From Thermohalobaculum sp039816045 (GTDB lineage: Bacteria; Pseudomonadota; Alphaproteobacteria; Rhodobacterales; Rhodobacteraceae): 64,000 bases of DNA. Below the pieces are notes generated by a model that did not search any database, had not been told where the DNA came from, and worked only from the letters and a program-made list of their open reading frames with translations. The position numbers and the translations under genes are program-made. Numbering within the stretch: the stretch's first letter is position 1; each line of letters starts with the position of its first letter. The stretch lies in the NCBI GenBank assembly GCA_039816045.1, contig JBCBYB010000002.1:1-64000 (forward strand), in the 5' to 3' direction. Positions 1 through 8,489 of the stretch are shown one piece after another.

Positions 1-188
1 TCCGCCGCGTCAGACGTCACCAAAAGCGTGATCGCCTGGTCAAGCGTCTCCGGCTCCTCAGCCAGAATATCCGCAACAACACCGTCAATCAGCGCCTCGT
101 CCGAAGACCCAGCCTCAACCGGACCCGAAATCCGAAGAACATTCTGTACGCCAGCCTCAAGGGCCAAAATCTCAGCGTCGCTCAGCAT
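1..188 (-). CDS. Hypothetical acidic protein, N-terminal part (runs off window)
   Basis: A 62-codon open frame starts at the ATG complementary to 186-188 and continues through the window edge, so the C-terminus is not visible. An AGGTGAG ribosome binding site lies 4 bases upstream of the ATG. The peptide begins MLSDAEILALEAG and is rich in Asp, Glu and Ala; no signal peptide, membrane segment or known motif is visible. Third codon positions carry more T than in the core genes of this window, which fits an accessory region. I do not recognise the family. Confidence 0.5.
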   Translation of the reverse strand, partial: MLSDAEILALEAGVQNVLRISGPVEAGSSDEALIDGVVADILAEEPETLDQAITLLVTSDAA

Positions 189-243
189 CGCTCTCACCTG
201 TTATTCCTCTACCGAACGCGTGGTCCGAGTAGCTGTTGTGGTC

Positions 244-255
244 CCCCACGTGGGG
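244..255. promoter_or_regulatory. Perfect 12-bp palindrome CCCCACGTGGGG
   Basis: A perfect inverted repeat with a CACGTG core sits 56 bases upstream of the start codon of the leftmost minus-strand gene. Its position would suit an operator. No known regulator can be assigned from the sequence, and it could simply be a chance palindrome. Confidence 0.25.
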
Positions 256-475
256 TTAACGCAGTGAGATGAGCGGATGCCAGCGAAACCTCAGACAAAC
301 CATAGAGCAAAATTCATACGTCACTCAAATGTCGCAATACGTAGATCTCTCGTCTCGGCTCGTTCTGGTCTCTTGGCTGCCGGCGACGGTCCGAAAATCT
401 GGCACCCACGACGATTGGCGTTGCAGCCGCCGATGTGAGGTCGTTGGCCCGGACCGGTTGACGTATTGGAACAGC

Positions 476-745
476 AAGGAGGATCGGGCTGATGCTGGGA
501 CCGAGGCGGGTCGCGCAGCGGTCGGCGTTCGACGAGGTCTCGCTCAAACACCACGGTCGGAGGACCATCTGCTGCGCCGGATCGACCGGTTTCCGGATCT
601 CGCGGGGCAGCGACGGGGGTGGCGGGGGCCCTTCATAACGGCGCCTTCGCCCTCGCTGCCACCGCCCAGAACCTCAGCAAGATGGCCAAGCTCCTGCCCC
701 CAACCGCGCAAGAGGGCCGTCGCACTCCCTCTTCGAACAGCCCCC
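476..745 (+). mobile_element. Internally deleted IS1182/IS5-like transposase remnant
   Basis: A strong AAGGAGG (476-482) precedes an ATG at 492. The peptide then reads MLGPRRVAQRSAFDEVSLKHH, like the start of IS1182-type transposases. After a frame change near 555 it reads EDHLLRRIDRFPDLAG, the next conserved stretch of the same family. From about 640 another frame reads FALAATAQNLSKMAKLL, which resembles the C-terminal end of these transposases. The catalytic middle, about 300 residues, is missing. No terminal inverted repeats were identified. The rest of 189-985 shows no convincing gene. Confidence 0.55.
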
Positions 746-893
746 CGCTGGCTGCCTGTCGCTTCGTAGGCGCGTCTTCCACTGCAAGAGCTGCCTCCGA
801 AATCCACACCTGGATCCAGAGGTTTTGAACCAGTCCATGATCGAAATCGAGCCAGGGGGTCACTCTCAAGCTACCGAGCCCACTGCATTCTTT

Positions 894-922
894 TTGATTT
901 TTGAGACGCCGTGTCTTAAAAT
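894..922 (+). promoter_or_regulatory. Sigma-70-like promoter of the giant RTX/G8 protein gene
   Basis: TTGATT (894-899) and TAAAAT (917-922) are separated by exactly 17 bases, about 65 bases upstream of the ATG at 986. The local sequence is AT-rich against a GC-rich background. A transcript starting near 930 would carry the ribosome binding site at 971-979. Confidence 0.5.
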
Positions 923-985
923 ACTATAGTGATCGATTCTGACTGGCGCGCGTTCCTTGTGCCGAGATCTAAAGGGGGACGCGCA

Positions 986-2545
986 ATGGCGCATTCAGTC
1001 GGAACGGCGACGGATCTCGACCTGCTTGGTCCATGCCCGATCACAGGCGACGCAATCTGCCAATGTGGGCGCAAGGACGGCGACCCCGAACGCGGTCCGG
1101 TGGAGCAGATCTTTGTCTCCGAGGACGCAGACGGCGCGATCGCAGGCATGAGCTATGGTTTTGATGCGGCGTCGGGCACCAGCACAACCAGCAGCGACGG
1201 CTTTCTGCTGAGCAACGGTAACGTCGACGTCCTCAGCTTTTTGGGCGGGAATGACGTCGTCCAAGGCTTCGCGCCCGGCGAGGATATGCTCAGCTTCGAT
1301 GTGGCGGGGCTCTCCTTGCGCCCAGAGAACCAGACGGTCTCGACTGCGGCCGACATCTTGGCGCTGGTCGAGGCGTCCGCCACGAACCCTCAGATCGATG
1401 CATATATCTGCGGCGATGGCGGTGAGGCGGATCTCGTGTTCGTGGTCCGCGGCCATGACGGTGTTGAGCAGCACTCCCTGAAGCTTATCGGCGTCGCCGG
1501 CATCGTAGGGGTCGCGGCCCTGGTCGAGGCCGGCGCCATTGTCGAGGACCACTCGGAAGCGGAAAGCCACGGTCAAGCCCGCGGCTCAGGCTCGCACGAT
1601 CACAGCTCGTCGAATTTGGTTATTGAGAACGACAACGCGTTCCTGATGGCCATGGGCGAAGGCAGCCGGATCGAAATTCACGCGGCTGATGCCTCGAAAG
1701 AGTCCTGGACCCAACTTTCGCAGAATGCCTTCGCTGGCGATGTAACTCTTAGCCTTACCAGAGATACAGGCTGGGAAGTTGGCGACAAGATCGCCATTGC
1801 CCCGTCTGGGCAAGATCACACAGAGGATGAAGAGAGAACAATTGTCAGTATTTCCAATGACGGAAAAACTGTGACATTGGATAGGCCGCTTGATTTTAAT
1901 CATTATGGGAAGTTGGAAACCTACGGCGCTGGAAATGATAGCTGGCAAGTCGACATGCGCGCCGAAGTTGCGTTACTCAGCCGCAATATAACCATTCAGG
2001 GCGATGCCGACAGCGTCTTGGACGGTTACGGCGCACACACCATGGTGATGCATGGCGCAGAACAGCACATCTCCGGCGCCGAGTTCTATCGGGTCGGCCA
2101 GGAAGATATCTTGGGAAAATACCCAATCCACTGGCATATGTTAGGCGATGCCTCTGGCCAGTATGTCTCCAATATATCTGTCCATCAGAGCTATCAAAAA
2201 GGCTCGACGATCCACGGTACATCTAACGTTACTTTTGCAGACAACGTAATATATAACCATGTCGGACATGGGTTTTTATGGAGGATGGCTCCGAAACCGG
2301 TAACGTCGTCAAGGGCAATCTCGTTTTTGGAACCCACGCCTCGAAGACTGGCGAGCCCATTCCAACAGACCGGACAGACGTCGCAAGCTACTGGATCGAA
2401 AACGTATCCAATACCTTCATCGATAATCACGCTGCGGGATCGGAAAACTTTGGGTTCTTTATTGCCCCCGCGACTGAAACTGGCCCACATGGGCTGTCGG
2501 AAGGTATGGATGTTGCCAATAATGCTGATGACTTTCACTTTGTAG
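986..2545 (+). CDS. Giant RTX/G8/beta-helix secreted protein, fragment 1 of 3 (frameshifted)
   Basis: First piece of one protein of about 2,050 residues. The ATG at 986 is chosen because AAAGGGGGA (971-979) lies at normal spacing; an in-frame ATG at 929 has no such site. Residues about 10-35 are Cys-containing. Residues about 55-190 resemble the end-of-RTX module (GNDVVQGFAPGEDMLSFD, later LKLIGV). From about residue 215 a parallel beta-helix like CEMIP/TMEM2-type hyaluronan-degrading proteins follows, with YPIHWHMLGDASGQYV and NVIYNHVGHGF. The homology leaves this frame at the five-T run 2273-2277; one extra T would restore GHGFFMEDGSETGN and join fragment 2. Codons 2278-2545 of this frame are therefore out-of-frame sequence. 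There is no Sec signal, so type I secretion is likely. Confidence 0.75.
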   Translation: MAHSVGTATDLDLLGPCPITGDAICQCGRKDGDPERGPVEQIFVSEDADGAIAGMSYGFDAASGTSTTSSDGFLLSNGNVDVLSFLGGNDVVQGFAPGEDMLSFDVAGLSLRPENQTVSTAADILALVEASATNPQIDAYICGDGGEADLVFVVRGHDGVEQHSLKLIGVAGIVGVAALVEAGAIVEDHSEAESHGQARGSGSHDHSSSNLVIENDNAFLMAMGEGSRIEIHAADASKESWTQLSQNAFAGDVTLSLTRDTGWEVGDKIAIAPSGQDHTEDEERTIVSISNDGKTVTLDRPLDFNHYGKLETYGAGNDSWQVDMRAEVALLSRNITIQGDADSVLDGYGAHTMVMHGAEQHISGAEFYRVGQEDILGKYPIHWHMLGDASGQYVSNISVHQSYQKGSTIHGTSNVTFADNVIYNHVGHGFLWRMAPKPVTSSRAISFLEPTPRRLASPFQQTGQTSQATGSKTYPIPSSIITLRDRKTLGSLLPPRLKLAHMGCRKVWMLPIMLMTFTL

Positions 2546-5500
2546 GCAACACGGCGAGCTCAAGTGAGTTTGGAGTCTTTCTAGACGGCCATATCGATGC
2601 CGAGACGTTGGAGCATGTCGATGGCCAAAACTTCTCGATGGATGGCAGCCTCTGGTTTGTGGACACCACTGCCTACGCCAACAGAGAGGTAGGCTTGTGG
2701 TCTTTCAAAGGAAATGCGTCTGACAACTTTGTCGTTGTTCAGGATGCCAAACTATCCGACAACGCCTCCAATCTCGAAATTCGTGGAGATGATTTACTAT
2801 TCATTGACTCGGTTTCAATCGGAGAGTCCGACAACATCGCCACAGACAGAAATCAACCGAATATCGGCGTAAAGACCTACCGGAACAGCGATGCCGCAAT
2901 GGTCGATGTTCACTTTGCAAACTTCGATGATCATTTTGGTGACATCGCGATCAGCCTTCAGCAAGGGGAGCTTAAAGACTATGGCGACAGGTTCGAGCGC
3001 ATCACATTCGAAAATGTCGACAATGAGCTGATATTCCGAGACATCACCGCGCTTTTGCGTCCAGATGATGCTTTTAATACTGTGGCGCGCGACGATGGAA
3101 GTCTAACGGACGTCGCAGGCGGGGCCTGGATCACACGGAACATACCCGGCGAAACAGAACGCGCCGGCTATAACGCGTACGCTGACCCGAATTTGGACAA
3201 CGCGTGGATTACGACCGAAGGCGCGATGGGCGTGACCGAATTCTACTTGTACGGCAAGGGAGCCGATCGACAAAAAGAAATAACAGTCACGCGTTCCGTC
3301 GACGGTTTGAAGTTTGATCAGGATAGCTGGTTGACGCGAGATGGTCGCGGTGGTGAGGACCTCTACCAGTTCATAACGCCCACTGCCGACGATCAAGAAG
3401 CCGCCTTCTTGGTTGAAGTCGGTGGACCGGGCAATGTTTTCCCCACGGGTTTCCACCTGTCGCTTGATGGTATTCGCGTCGGTGAAGCGGTCGTTTACGA
3501 GATTCCCAACATCGCGAGCTTCTCGTCTAGTTTCGACGTCAACGACGTGAATTCTATGGCCGACTTGTTTGCCGCTGAAAGCACGTCGGCTTTTCTACAA
3601 GGCGGAAGTCTGTTTGTCCGTGTTGTCGGCATGCATGCCACCGATGAGACATATATTGGGGCAGGTCCAAACGACCAGCTTTTCGGCGAGTATATGGGAA
3701 CAGAAAGTCCGTTCGGATATGCTGTCTATTTCGATGTAACGCCACTGAATCGAGGTCACAGAGATTTTCAGGCCTATGGAGAGGCGGTTTTTGATCGAGA
3801 TCTTCTCAACGCCCTGGACCAGACAGACGGTTTTGTTTCGACGGCGCAGAGCAGCACAGAGCTTTTCTTGCCGGATGCACCTGCTCCACACGAGACGCAC
3901 CCGTCCACATCCGACACGATTGTGGTCGCGGATCGTGTGTCTCCGTTAGACAATGGAACCGATCTGCCAGTGGCGCCTGATCCGGACAACATGATCCGCG
4001 GGACCGATGGGGATGAGACCCTATCGGGCGGTCAAGCCAATGATGCTCTCTACGGCAGCAATGGCGATGATCTTCTTCGTGGCAACAACGGTGACGACGC
4101 GGCCTATGGCGGCAAAGGCGACGACAATCTTCAGGGGGGGAGCGGCAATGATACCCTCGAAGGGGGAGAGGGCACTGACTACCTAGCGGGAAGTTATGGC
4201 GACGACCTTGTCAGCGGTGGCGCCGGGCCTGATGAGGTCTACGGCGACTATGGCATTGACGTATTGTATGGAGATGCTGGGAACGACAAGGTCGGCGGCG
4301 GCGATGGTGCGGACATCCTCTTTGGCGGAACTGGCAATGACAGCCTGATTGGTGGTCTCGGGGACTATAGTGGCAATGACATTCTTGTTGGCGGCCTTGG
4401 CGCCGATCTTTTAAACGGTGGGGCCGGAGATGATGTTTACGTGTTCGAAACGGCGCGCGACTCAACGGCCAACAGCCGGGACACCATACAGCAGTTCTCG
4501 GTGGGCGAAGACACAATCGATGTCTCGCTTCTTGGGATCACGGGCATCGATGACCTGACCATTACGCTCTCTGGCAACCAGACCATCGTGAGGCATAACG
4601 GCTCGCAATTCGAAGTGCTGATCCAAGGGCGCCACGCGCTGCAGGAATCGAATTTCGTTTTCGCTGAAACCGACACCCCGCAAGAGGTTGCCAGTGGCAT
4701 GGCGCGTTGGTCGGATCCGTCGGCCTGGAATGGAGCCGTGCCAGGTTCGGACGACATCGTTGTGGTCGGACACGGCCAGACCGTGGTGCTGGATGCAAGC
4801 ACGACCGTCAAAGGCATCATCATCGCAGGCGGCAATCTGCTGGTCGAGGATGCCGCGGCCGACGCGCCAGAGATCAAGCTGATATCGGACTATGTGCTCG
4901 TGATAGAGGGCGGTCTCTTCCAAGCGGGAACCGAACGCAACCCGCTTGACCGTGAGTTCACATTGGAGCTCACCGGCGATGATCCGGACATGGACCTGGA
5001 CGTCGGCCGGATTCTTGATGGCGGAGTTGCGAACACGGTGTTCGCGCAGACAGACGCTCATGACGCCCCTGGGACTGGCACTGGTGAGCCGATCGAAGTG
5101 CCGGTGCTGCCCGTCGATCCGTCTCCCATCGATGGACCCGTGGAACCCGTGCGCGAAACCGGAGTGGTGAGTGGACGCATCTTCGTCGATGCAGAGAAGG
5201 ATGGCGTTTTCGACGCCGAGCACGATGACGGCCTCAGCGAGGTCCAAGTCAGCCTGCTGCGCGATGGTGTACGGGTGGCCACCGCCGAGACGGACAGCAG
5301 AGGCATTGTTCGTTTCGAGGACGTCGATGCAGGAGGGGGGTACTCTCTGCGCTTTGACGATGAAGACCTGGAGGGTGGCACTTTCGCCCCAATGGACGCT
5401 CAGTTCATCGGCGGTGACGGTCGGCTCAACACCGATGCGTTCGACGTCTCGGCAAATGACGGGGTCTGGCGGATCGCGCGCGTGCATGAGGTCGAAGCTG

Positions 5501-6234
5501 CCCCGGTGAACCGAGCGCCCGTCGCCGAGGACGATGCTGTGACGCTTTTGTCTGGCGATCAAGCGGTTGTCGATGTGCTCGCCAATGACGTGGATCCGGA
5601 CAGGGACGCCCTTACAATTACTGCGGTGGATGCATCTGACGGGCTGCGCGCCCAGATCCGTGGCGACACCGTCCGCGTCATCGCCGAGGACGGCTTCATC
5701 GGCGACGCGGTGGTCGCGTACACCGTCAGGGACGTGCACGGCGCCTCTGGTACAGGGCGGATCGAGGTCGATGTTGCAGGTCCGCCGGAGCCCGAAACGG
5801 GCACCGTGAGCGGGCGCATCTTTGTCGATGCAGATCGGGACGACGCTTTCAGCGAGGGGGACATGGGCCTCGGTGGAGTCCGGGTCAGTATGCTGCGCGA
5901 TGGTGTTTGGGTAGCCTCTGCCGAGACGAATGAGTTCGGGGTTGTCCACTTCGGGGAGGTCGAGGCGGGACCCGGCTACTCTCTGCGCTTTCACGACGAC
6001 GATCTCGGGGACGGCACGCTGGCCCCGCGAGAGTGGCAGACCATTGACGGGGCCGGCCGGCTCAACACGGATGTGTTTGAGGTCACGGCAGGGGACCAGG
6101 TCTGGCGCACGGCGCGCACCCATCAGCAGGACGCTCCGACTGAGCCCGAGACCGGCGATGTCAACGCTTCGTCTTCGTCGATGCGGATAGGGATGGCGAT
6201 TTCGGCGCGAGAGATGCTGGCCTCAGCGGCGTAG
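2278..6234 (+). CDS. Giant RTX/G8/beta-helix secreted protein, fragment 2 of 3 (frameshifted)
   Basis: Middle and largest piece, beginning MEDGSETGNVVKGNL, which continues the beta-helix of fragment 1. Residues about 1-280 complete the helix (many N/D/G turns). Residues about 280-560 are an unassigned beta-rich region. Residues about 571-730 are RTX nonapeptides (GGxGxD type). Residues about 805-910 are a G8 domain (WSDPSAWNGAVPGSDDIVVV, then a short beta-helix). From residue about 960 SdrD/Cna-B-like and cadherin-like modules alternate. The natural frame is lost at 6166-6170, where five bases stand where six are expected, so the terminal residues before the stop at 6234 are artefactual. Probable role: calcium-folded extracellular polysaccharide-active or adhesive protein; substrate unknown. 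Confidence 0.8.
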   Translation: MEDGSETGNVVKGNLVFGTHASKTGEPIPTDRTDVASYWIENVSNTFIDNHAAGSENFGFFIAPATETGPHGLSEGMDVANNADDFHFVGNTASSSEFGVFLDGHIDAETLEHVDGQNFSMDGSLWFVDTTAYANREVGLWSFKGNASDNFVVVQDAKLSDNASNLEIRGDDLLFIDSVSIGESDNIATDRNQPNIGVKTYRNSDAAMVDVHFANFDDHFGDIAISLQQGELKDYGDRFERITFENVDNELIFRDITALLRPDDAFNTVARDDGSLTDVAGGAWITRNIPGETERAGYNAYADPNLDNAWITTEGAMGVTEFYLYGKGADRQKEITVTRSVDGLKFDQDSWLTRDGRGGEDLYQFITPTADDQEAAFLVEVGGPGNVFPTGFHLSLDGIRVGEAVVYEIPNIASFSSSFDVNDVNSMADLFAAESTSAFLQGGSLFVRVVGMHATDETYIGAGPNDQLFGEYMGTESPFGYAVYFDVTPLNRGHRDFQAYGEAVFDRDLLNALDQTDGFVSTAQSSTELFLPDAPAPHETHPSTSDTIVVADRVSPLDNGTDLPVAPDPDNMIRGTDGDETLSGGQANDALYGSNGDDLLRGNNGDDAAYGGKGDDNLQGGSGNDTLEGGEGTDYLAGSYGDDLVSGGAGPDEVYGDYGIDVLYGDAGNDKVGGGDGADILFGGTGNDSLIGGLGDYSGNDILVGGLGADLLNGGAGDDVYVFETARDSTANSRDTIQQFSVGEDTIDVSLLGITGIDDLTITLSGNQTIVRHNGSQFEVLIQGRHALQESNFVFAETDTPQEVASGMARWSDPSAWNGAVPGSDDIVVVGHGQTVVLDASTTVKGIIIAGGNLLVEDAAADAPEIKLISDYVLVIEGGLFQAGTERNPLDREFTLELTGDDPDMDLDVGRILDGGVANTVFAQTDAHDAPGTGTGEPIEVPVLPVDPSPIDGPVEPVRETGVVSGRIFVDAEKDGVFDAEHDDGLSEVQVSLLRDGVRVATAETDSRGIVRFEDVDAGGGYSLRFDDEDLEGGTFAPMDAQFIGGDGRLNTDAFDVSANDGVWRIARVHEVEAAPVNRAPVAEDDAVTLLSGDQAVVDVLANDVDPDRDALTITAVDASDGLRAQIRGDTVRVIAEDGFIGDAVVAYTVRDVHGASGTGRIEVDVAGPPEPETGTVSGRIFVDADRDDAFSEGDMGLGGVRVSMLRDGVWVASAETNEFGVVHFGEVEAGPGYSLRFHDDDLGDGTLAPREWQTIDGAGRLNTDVFEVTAGDQVWRTARTHQQDAPTEPETGDVNASSSSMRIGMAISAREMLASAA
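3985..4440 (+). repeat. RTX nonapeptide repeat array (hemolysin-type calcium binding)
   Basis: About fifteen copies of a GG-x-G-x-D-like nonapeptide follow one another in the frame of fragment 2, from IRGTDGDETLSGG to LLNGGAGDDVYVFE. This is the classical parallel beta-roll that folds on binding Ca2+ outside the cell and marks type I secretion substrates. The array lies inside the protein rather than near its C-terminus; it is followed by a G8 domain and the beta-sandwich modules. Confidence 0.9.
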
Positions 6235-6770
6235 AAGTCGTTCTGCTGCAAGATGGCGCGAGGCTTGCCGCTGCTGAAACGGACGCACATGGGGTCGTAC
6301 GCTTCGAGGATGTCGAAGCGGGATCTGGGTATTCCCTGCGCTTTGACGATGAGGACCTTGGAGACGGTGCATTTGCCCCGCGTGTTTGGCAGATCATCGG
6401 CAATCAGGGCCGTCTAAACTCGGACGTGTTCGCCGTAACAGCGGGTGATGAGACATGGCGCACTGCCCGCGTTGAACTGGATGCAGCGCAGTCTGAGAAC
6501 CGCTCACCGGACGCAAGGAATGACAGCGTCACCCTGGTGGAAGGCGGCGCAACCATCGTCGACTTGCTTGCGAACGACGCCGATCCGGACGGAGACGCCC
6601 TCACGATCACCCAGGTTGAGGCACCTGATGGGCTGCGCGCCCAGATCCGCGGAGATGCCGTCCGCGTGATCGCCGAGGACGGCTTCAGCGGCGAGGCCCT
6701 GGTCACCTACACCGTCCGGGACGAGCGTGGCGGAACAGACACCGCGGAGATCTCGGCCTTGGTCGAGGCA
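5155..6770 (+). repeat. Tandem SdrD/Cna-B-like and cadherin-like modules
   Basis: Three copies of an SdrD/Cna-B-like unit are visible (about 5155-5490, 5797-6120 and 6150-6470). Each has SGRIFVDADRDG at its start and GYSLRFDDEDLGDG later. Two copies of a cadherin-like tandem unit (about 5506-5790 and 6490-6770) share DLLANDADPDGDALTI and GLRAQIRGD-VRVIAEDGF. DNA identity between copies is high, for example a shared 20-base tract around 5641 and 6629, which indicates recent duplication. These modules usually form extended stalks. Confidence 0.85.
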
Positions 6771-7130
6771 GCCCCGTCGGACTTCGAAGGCGAACTCTCG
6801 ATAGCCAGCCAACGGAACGACCCGTCGCCACAGCGCTTCGAGAGTGGCGCGCAGATCGACGCGGAGGCTTTCAGTGCCGACGGCGCGTTGACCTTTGCTC
6901 TGCTGGTTGCCGAGAAAGCGCCCGAGGTCGGATCCGTATCGATTGATTACCGGGGCCGCACCCACATCGACAACACGGAAGCTTTCTCCTTTTCGACCGG
7001 GGTGGTGAATTACTTCGGCCCTGACGGGATCGCCGAAGGCGAGCACAAGATCGGCGTGACAATCCACTCGGAACAAGACGGAGCAGGTGAGATCGTCGAT
7101 GCCTTCACCTTCGAGTTCGAAGTTGTGTGA
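6426..7130 (+). CDS. Giant RTX/G8/beta-helix secreted protein, fragment 3 of 3 (C-terminal)
   Basis: C-terminal piece of the same protein. The open frame that carries the homology begins about 6171 (VFVDADRDGDF); 6426 is only the first usable start codon (GTG), and no good ribosome binding site precedes it. It contains the end of the third SdrD-like module, the second cadherin-like module (about residues 20-115) and a final unassigned beta-rich domain of about 120 residues ending FTFEFEVV. The last residues are acidic and hydrophobic, which would suit a type I secretion signal, but no HlyB/HlyD/TolC genes are adjacent. Confidence 0.65.
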   Translation: MFAVTAGDETWRTARVELDAAQSENRSPDARNDSVTLVEGGATIVDLLANDADPDGDALTITQVEAPDGLRAQIRGDAVRVIAEDGFSGEALVTYTVRDERGGTDTAEISALVEAAPSDFEGELSIASQRNDPSPQRFESGAQIDAEAFSADGALTFALLVAEKAPEVGSVSIDYRGRTHIDNTEAFSFSTGVVNYFGPDGIAEGEHKIGVTIHSEQDGAGEIVDAFTFEFEVV

Positions 7131-7819
7131 TGCCCTGCCCTAACTGAAGTGGTCCACCCACCGGGACAAGACCATCCCGCTTTCCTCGCCGTCGAGGTGA
7201 CTATGACCAAACTCGGGACACTGCGCGTCGCGCCCGACTTCGACCCCGCGTTGCGGCGGCGGTTGTTGCATGCTCCGGAGGTGGTACCTGGACACCTCTA
7301 AAAACCTCGCGTTTTTCACCGCTTTCTGAGTCACTGGTTGTGTCTGGAGGCCTCGAAGAACCGCTGCTTGGAGTGACCCCTCTCGAGCTGGACCCCCGCA
7401 AGACCCCTGCTTTGACGCTCGGGTGGAGGGCGTCGGGGTGTCAATCCCGGAGCAAAATGGGCCAGTTTCCCGGAGCGATAGTCCGCGGTTGAGCATGGAG
7501 CCTGCGCCTTGGCGCGGGTGCTCTCCGAGGAGCTGACGCGCGGCAAGGCGCACTGGCCGAAGGTCGTCAGCGAAGAGTGCGGAACCTGGGTCCTGTCGAA
7601 ACTCATGGAACCGCCGGTGATCAGACCGTGTGGGACCTCGATCGAGAGCCGGGCGGGCCTGCCCGCATAGACCGAGCCTGGCAGCAGCGTAAAACCGTTG
7701 CTCTGCAACCGCACCAGACTGTCGAGGAAACCGTCGAACTCCATTGCGACCGCGCGGGCGGACCACGAGCGCAACGACCAGCAAGCTTGCGGCAGACAGG
7801 AGCGCGGAAGGGGCTGTGA
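7131..7819. other. Gene-free stretch between the giant protein and the IS21 remnant
   Basis: No frame on either strand gives a recognisable protein. A 32-codon plus-strand frame from the ATG at 7204 (MTKLGTLRVAPDFDPALRRR) and longer minus-strand frames exist, but their composition is Arg/Pro/Ser-rich as expected from non-coding GC-rich DNA. The stretch may be decayed mobile-element sequence because it directly abuts an IS21 remnant. Confidence 0.4.
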
Positions 7820-8415
7820 GCGTCGTGTGGTTCAGGTGGCGCCTTTGGACAGGTGGTCTCACCCTTCGTGAGATCGCCGCCAGACAGGGAGGCGGCCGAC
7901 CGACGGTCGATGCGTCGCTGAAGCGCTGCGAGCTAGTAGGCCCCGGCCGCCGAGGCGACACGTCGCGGACTGGCGCAGCAGGACTAGCTGGCGGTGCATC
8001 GCTCGTTCAAGCGCGAGGGGGCACGCTCGCGCTGGTCTGGGAGGACAACCGTGCTGCACATCCGGGAGACGGCGATGACGATGGCCCACGCTGCGCGCGT
8101 CGCTGTGCGGGGTCCCCTGGCTTTTCCGCCCGCTCTTACAAGCCGCTCTCTTGATCCTGGGCGGCTGGGGACCGGACAGGCTCACCGCCGGGGGCTCATG
8201 GAGATCGCCGAGGATCGCGATCAGGCCGGCGGACCGCACATCACCGGCCAACTCCCCGTCGGTGCCTGGCACGCCATCAACGCTTTCGAAGATCCTCCCT
8301 CCGGCGGGACGCGCCCCCCTTCGCCGATGCCATCCTGGATCGCCTGATCCACAACGCCCACCCGCTCCCAAGCGACAGCCCGTCGCTCCGAAAAACCCAT
8401 CCGGATGTCAGCAAA
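7820..8415 (+). mobile_element. Decayed IS21-family element (istA start joined to istB end)
   Basis: Around 7850-7960 the plus strand reads LTLREIAARQGGGRPTVDAS, then LKRCELVGPG, like the N-terminal helix-turn-helix of IS21-type IstA. From about 8190 it reads LMEIAEDRD then HITGQLPVGAWHAI, and after a frame change near 8310 PFADAILDRLIHNAHPL. Both stretches are the conserved C-terminal part of the ATPase helper IstB. Most of istA and the IstB Walker motifs are missing, so the element cannot move by itself. Terminal repeats were not found. Confidence 0.6.
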
Positions 8416-8489
8416 ACGACCATCAAAACACCCTGGAACACCCACGGGCCCAAAACATGAAGGCAGCAGCGAAGATACGTGTCTAAGCG

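Noticed and set aside
2273..2280. Programmed ribosomal frameshift at the T run
   Set aside because: Only five T and no visible stimulatory structure; a second frameshift elsewhere in the gene has no slippery sequence, so errors or decay are simpler.
3985..4440. CRISPR-like regular repeats
   Set aside because: The periodicity is 27 bases and codes for RTX nonapeptides; there are no unique spacers.
4462..6123. Open 553-codon frame on the minus strand inside the giant gene
   Set aside because: It is antisense to the repeated GC-rich modules, has no recognisable domain and disappears where repeats end; the plus strand has clear family motifs.
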